Below, piece after piece: positions 30,651 through 35,599 of a DNA stretch of 35,599 nt. The first letter of the stretch is position 1, and every line of letters starts with the position of its first letter. Position numbers and translations under genes: made by a program. The notes under the pieces were generated by a model that saw only the letters and a list, made by a program, of their open reading frames with translations, was not told where the DNA came from and searched no databases. Source of the stretch: Sarcomyxa edulis (Eukaryota > Basidiomycota > Agaricomycetes > Agaricales > Mycenaceae); NCBI GenBank assembly GCA_009761415.1, contig QUOL01000038.1, forward strand, positions 1 to 35,599, given 5' to 3'.

Positions 30651-32492
30651 CCTTTCACAATACTTACTCATGTTCACTCATCATTGGTCCCGTCATTGGT
30701 TCTCTTCTCATTCATTCATCTACTGTTCATCTTTCCTCGTTTTCCATCCCGACTAACTCCAACTCACACCTTCACCCCGCCCCAGACACCGCTAGATACA
30801 GAAGCACTCACACCCATCGGTTTCATCCCCACGCTTCACCTCCACTTTGCCTCCCCTTCACCACCACCGCGGTATGCACGTTCGGACGTTCAGCTTCCTC
30901 TCACTCGTCCATTCTTCCATATTTGTCCAAAGATTGTTCCTCGTTCCTCGTTCCTCGTTGATGCTTCTATATTCTTTGCTTACTCATTCACCTTCTTTCC
31001 TTACATTCACTGTACCCCATCCGAAACCCTACACAACCACCACTACCGTTCGGATCTGCGGTGTCGTATGGTGAGCGTCGGGGAAGGGAACGGCGTAAAA
31101 CGACTTTGTAGATTTGTTGATTGGGAAGGAGGGTTGAGTACGGGGTACGGGGTATGGCAGCTACTTTGGAAGGAGGCGTGGATGCGGATGTGGTTCAACC
31201 TGTGACGTTGAGGTAGAGACTTGGAGCGCCGAACGGAAGACCCAGACCCGCGGCACCTCACGCTGCACTCGACTCTAATACTGGTACAAATGTAACTCGA
31301 GGGGCAGAATTGGAAATCACATTGCCACGGTGCTTACGCCTGCGCCTATGGATGTAAAGGAGCTTTGGTGTTTTTGGTTTGCTGAGTTGTTATGATTATG
31401 GTACGTCAATAACTGTATTGGTTTCTTGCTGTTAATATTATTTATTCGATGCTCACGCGTACGGTACAGTAGGTGTTGGATGGGAAGGTCTGTAACAAAC
31501 GATACGCCCCTACAGTATTAGCCAAGTTATGTTGAATTCTCATACGAGGATTTCGATTCAAGACAGTTGGTCTGGAGTTGAGCATCATTATACCCTATGA
31601 TACCCATTCCGACCGACCGACCAACCGTCCTCCTCCGTGGGCTCTACCCTCTCCTCGGTGTGCATCTACAGAGTTCTATATCATCTATTTCAGACGAAAT
31701 GTCTGCTGACGGCGCCTCACAAAGCGCACTACTCTCCTTTTCTCAGATTTTCTCAGGAAGGGAGGGATATTCAGTGACAGGAGGAGAATAACGCTAACGA
31801 CTAACTTACTGTACCACTGTCTGCGTTATCGATTGTCTGCCCCACCTTCCAACGAGTACCCAGAAACGTCTCGTCATTCGTCCAATCCCATACATCCATC
31901 TCGCATCTCTATATCGATCGATAGTCAGACACCGTCCTCATCTCACGGAACGTATTCCGCCGGTGCTGCACTTTCGGGCGACCGATGTTGCCATCCAGAC
32001 TATCCTAGGCAAAACTTGAAACATGGGGCGAGACATTTCATTCTTGTAAGTATCTTATTAACTTTCTGACCGTCAGTGCGCGATTGGATGATACTTCGCT
32101 CAACTTTTTCGTCCGCAGGCAGTCTGGATAACATAAAGAGCAAGCATACAGTCCAAGCAGAATGGTATAAGTTCGTCTGAGAGTTCACGAGCTGCTGTGG
32201 AATTTAGATCTCGAAATACCGCACAACTTCAACACAGGACGCCATCCCATCTGGCTCATGTCCCCGTCTATCTATCAGTGGGAAGATCGTCGTGAAGACT
32301 CTTGATCCATGACCGAGATTCAGGTACATCTTCCACCAGTTTTCTGGAGTTCAGGTGGACGTTACTTAGGAGATCCCTATATAACTGATTTGTTGTAGAA
32401 TTTTATCAGGTCCAAAATCTTTGCTGAAGTTCGAGACTTCTGCAGTGTTAGCTTGACTACTTATCTACTACGCTACCGGCTTCAGGTAAATA
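30651..32492. other. region with weak exon-like pieces only
   Basis: 30651-31060 is pyrimidine-rich (CATTCATTCATC, CGTTCCTCGTTCCTCG) without a supportable gene. From 31699 a plus frame MSADGASQSALLSFSQIFSG stops at 31791; SAPPSNEYPETSRHSS, SISIDSQTPSSSHG and CCHPDYPRQNLKHGARHF follow at 31840-32040, ending at a donor GTAAGTATC; and HELLWNLDLEIPHNFNTG lies near 32190-32245. These may be exons of one unrecognised gene or relic. I could not join them in frame. Confidence 0.3.
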
Positions 32493-35400
32493 TCAAAGTC
32501 GTGGTTTTCTAATGATCCGTGCAGAGAATTTCCTAGTAAGACATGGTCCTGCTGCAAACCGTTCGACATAGTTTTTCCATGATAGCTGACGGTGGCTTCG
32601 GAACGAAATAATTTGACGTGCAAAGCCCTCTACAATTTCTGACCAACTGGGACTTGACAACACAATGGAGCCTTGCAGGGGTTCGATCGTTCCAGTTGCC
32701 CATTCCGAGATTGCGGTGAGAATCTGCAAAATTTGGTCAGCATATCGCGTTTCGTCTATAATCTGAATATTCGCACTAGAGTGGCAGCGCAAGCAGTGCA
32801 GGTTTGTATCGCCAAGTCGTCCTTTGGAAGACCCCCCTGTGGAATTGTTGGGCCAAGGAGCAACGCAGCAGTAACCTGTATGAGCACAGGGTCCCCTATC
32901 GCTGTGAAATCCTTCGGTTCATCACTGCTATACAAGAACGGGGTAGTCCGATATAATTGTCTAGCTTGAAGCATGGCTGCTTCCTGGGAGAGGGAGGCAA
33001 GGCCATACTCCTCTACCATGTGGCTGCGCGCGACCATCATAGCGTAATCGGTGTTCACATACAGCCTTTCGGATAGCGGATTGTTCTGGAATGGCATGTC
33101 GGAGGGATACTCTGGCTGGATGCCAATGATGGGCGGCAGAAGGTGGTGAAACGCGTGCATTGCCCGCATGACCAGATCTGCTTCTCAAATGCCGTATACT
33201 GAGTGCCGGTGACTTGCTGTAGACTTTCCACAGCATAGTGTTTAGTCGCTGTGCCAGAGCTGTGCTGGGATTGTTCATCAAGAACGGATACCTTATCCAC
33301 GCGTTGTAGAAGCGAAGAGAAGTGCCTGCGGAGCAACGCTGAGAGTAGAATACGGCAAGCGTTTGCCTCCATCTGTAACCCATCTGATTTCAGTAGATGC
33401 TCAACATTTTCGGAGCTCCATCTCCTCGACTTCGACCTTCGACCTGGCTTCCAGAAGATGTAACTTCTGAGTTCCTCGTGCGGTACCCCAGGATATTCCT
33501 TCTCGGCAAGGGAAATCTCAACAGGTCGAAAATATTGCCAGGTACAGCAGCAAAGGAAGCATGACTCTGGATGGAAGGAGCCACAAAGAACTGTCGTTGC
33601 GAGGTATCAAGCGAAAGGTCGCTGACTGCGAAACTCTGGGGTTGACCAAAGCACCTTGACCATCTATGAGCCTGAGATTACGTGGTAGATGGCCGTCGGC
33701 GGCATACCGCAGATCCGTCGTTTGCCAACTTCTAGGGGGACAGAGACTGCCCCAGAGTACAAACAGAGCAGGAACATGCGCAGAAAATTCTGTCCCCGCT
33801 CTAAGACGTCTTTTGGCGTCAGATTTCCGGCCGCAATGTCCACTTCGAATGCATGGCGTAACGAGTTGGACAGCGATTGCATGTAGCCACTATCATTGGG
33901 CATCTGGAAGGGAGAATCTGCCGCTGCAGAATCGTCAAACGCCTGAAGGTTGATACCCAGAATTTGAGTGCCTATATCCGAAGGGAAAAGACACTTAAAG
34001 GTCTCCTCAAACCGCAGGATCTGTTTCGAGGGAAGCTGTCGCAGCGCCTCGTGCTCGAATTTACGCTCCTCGATAAATGCCCAGGATAATGTCAACGAGT
34101 CTCCTCGCGAGCTCCATAGGATGCGTGCGGAGGGTTGTTCCTTGTCTACAAACTTCAAAGACTCCGTCCATAATGACATTATGCGCCCATATGTGTAGGA
34201 TTCGGTATTCCTGTCAACAATGCGACTGTTGTCCTCCATCTGCCTAGCATGGACAATGAGTTCGTACATCGTACAGTTACAACTGAAGAATCACCTGGCA
34301 TGTAGCTGAAGACGTTGTTGCCATGGAGCGGGAATCGGGCACAACGGTGGTATTGCCGCTCTCGGCGTCACTCAGATCTCCAGGATATTGCTGGAGTTCC
34401 AGATCCACGTCGAGTGCTTCAACATCCTGATCCTCCTCCATCTCCTCCTCCTCCTCCATATTCGTCGACAAGGTGCCTGTAGCGGAACATATTGGGCAGA
34501 TGCACTATCCAGAAAGGCTAGCTGGACCAGTACTGACGGGCCATCCTGATAACTTGGGTGCATGTTGACATGACGCACTTAGCCGACTTCCACTTCTTCT
34601 CCGGTGTCAAACACGCGAGCAAAATAGACTGTTCAGTATGTTCGCTATGTTTTCCGAGCATTGTCAGAAGTGAACATATCGGTGAGGAAACTTGAATGAA
34701 GACCATTATCGTCAAGAGGTCAAGGCATTTGGGGCTGGAGTTGGTTTGCGTGATGAGGTCCTGGACCATCAGCCGCTGCGTGGCAGTCAAGATAGGACAA
34801 AATTTCCCTAATGCTGACAGCTGGGTCTGATCTTTTGAAAGGTTGAGCGCATAATAGCGCAGTGCTATTGCAAACATCTTTGTGAAAACTGACCGGTATG
34901 CATGCAGGTTTCGGGAAGAAGGTCACGAAAATATCCGTGATGTCTAGAAAGGCAGTTCAATAATAGAATATACTCAAGATGTACATGCCACAACGTACTT
35001 AGGATCTGTCATACGGGTGATGTGTGACCGGAGAGACACGTGTGCGCGAGACACCCTTATTTCAGCCTCTTGAAGGTAAAGATACAATCCAAGGTGAATC
35101 TGCGTGAGAATGATCTCAATCCGTTGTGTAAGATCACGTTTTTCCGGCCAAACGTTCATCTTGTGTGATGGTAGTTTCGAAAGGCGGAAAATCGGGTCGA
35201 GGTCCTTGATCGCCCAGGAACTGACATGTTCAGCAAAGCCAAACTGCGCCAAATGAGGTGCGCTGGTGTATGTCAAAGTCACAGAGCGCAAGGGTGTTGG
35301 ATGGTTAAATTTGCCCCAGCTGGACTGCATGGCGATTTTGTAACCAGCGAATTTATTGTCCGTCCATAGTTGTATAGCATAATGCTTTTCTGTGGGGGTA

Positions 35401-35599
35401 GGTAGAGAAGCTCCAGGATGACGTGTAAGATGAGCCTTCATCGCACTGAGACAGAGTGTGATAGGGCATGTTGAGACTGGGCATCGAACCTGCTCGATAG
35501 GATCGGCAAGGCCAGGGATACCCTCTTCTAGACGCAGATCTTGTGAATGTCATGATATAGAGTTTCCGGTGTTTGCCGTACCATGGGACCGACCAAGGC
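32493..35599 (-). pseudogene. OrsD-like C2H2 large-protein pseudogene, 5' end outside window
   Basis: From the right edge, a probable intron (GTACGG...TCACAAG, near 35570-35530) leads to EGIPGLADPIEQVRCPVSTC and MKAHLTRH, a C-x4-C...H-x3-H finger that is the hallmark of the DUF3505/OrsD-type C2H2 proteins. Then come helical blocks (PKCLDLLTIMVFIQ, LLACLTPEKKWKSAKC), a Glu-rich linker near 34445, QMEDNSRIVDRNTESYTYG, RNLRLIDGQGALVNP, RPVEISLAEKEYPG, and HSSGTATKHYAVES (33200-33250), which resembles the terminal GHS-TA--YA block of such proteins. Frame breaks are needed near 34880, 33705, 33530, 33175 and 32790, so this is a dead copy. Such large proteins are multicopy in agarics and often near helicase or transposase genes. 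Molecular function is not established. Confidence 0.6.

Overview
The window looks like a transposon-rich stretch of a mushroom-forming basidiomycete (Agaricomycetes) nuclear genome. The evidence is many short GT-AG introns of about 50-75 bp with CTRAY-like branch sites, proline/serine-rich reading frames, and several protein families that I recognise as repetitive, transposon-associated families of agarics. No bacterial-style operons, canonical tRNA/rRNA genes or CRISPR arrays are visible. All family assignments come from reading motifs by eye; no database search was run.

Layout. 1-2600 is AT-rich, non-coding, and holds tRNA-derived SINE-like pieces. 2603-3306 is a decayed DUF6589-type gene. 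3307-5950 is non-coding, with a 114-bp tandem repeat and a 62-bp direct repeat. 5952-14682 is a cluster of four TE-associated genes: a minus-strand gene with an HMG-like region (9003 to 5952, C-terminus decayed), a divergent gene with a split viroplasmin/RNase H1-N-like domain (9271-10619), a basic-helix gene (11939-13084, intact), and the N-terminal part of what looks like a fungal TET/JBP-type dioxygenase (about 13424-14682) cut off before its catalytic core. A C2H2 fragment (15069-15436) abuts a TA-flanked MITE (15437-15720), followed by a degraded TE-associated gene on the minus strand (17554 to 15800). 17600-21000 is mostly satellite-like CT-rich DNA and copies of a short dispersed repeat. 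A decayed minus-strand TE gene (21513 to 20977) is abutted or split by a 623-bp MITE-like element.

22749-25029 holds the best intact gene: four exons, 678 codons, with a Zn2Cys6-like cysteine cluster. To its right lie relics of host-type genes: an aminoglycoside-phosphotransferase-like pseudogene (26340-26945), an RBM26/27-like CCCH/RRM relic (27060-27753), and a minus-strand unrecognised gene with disabling lesions (29870 to 28834). The right edge (35599 to 32493) is a multiply frameshifted copy of a C2H2/OrsD-like large protein running out of the window.

Taken together the region reads as a TE graveyard or heterochromatic island in which at least eight genes are broken, often by TGA codons at positions where the family has Trp. 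Two or three genes (11939-13084, 22749-25029 and possibly 9271-10619) could still be expressed. The most interesting part is the 6-14.7 kb cluster, which may be one composite element carrying a TET/JBP-type DNA-modification gene with DNA-binding partners.
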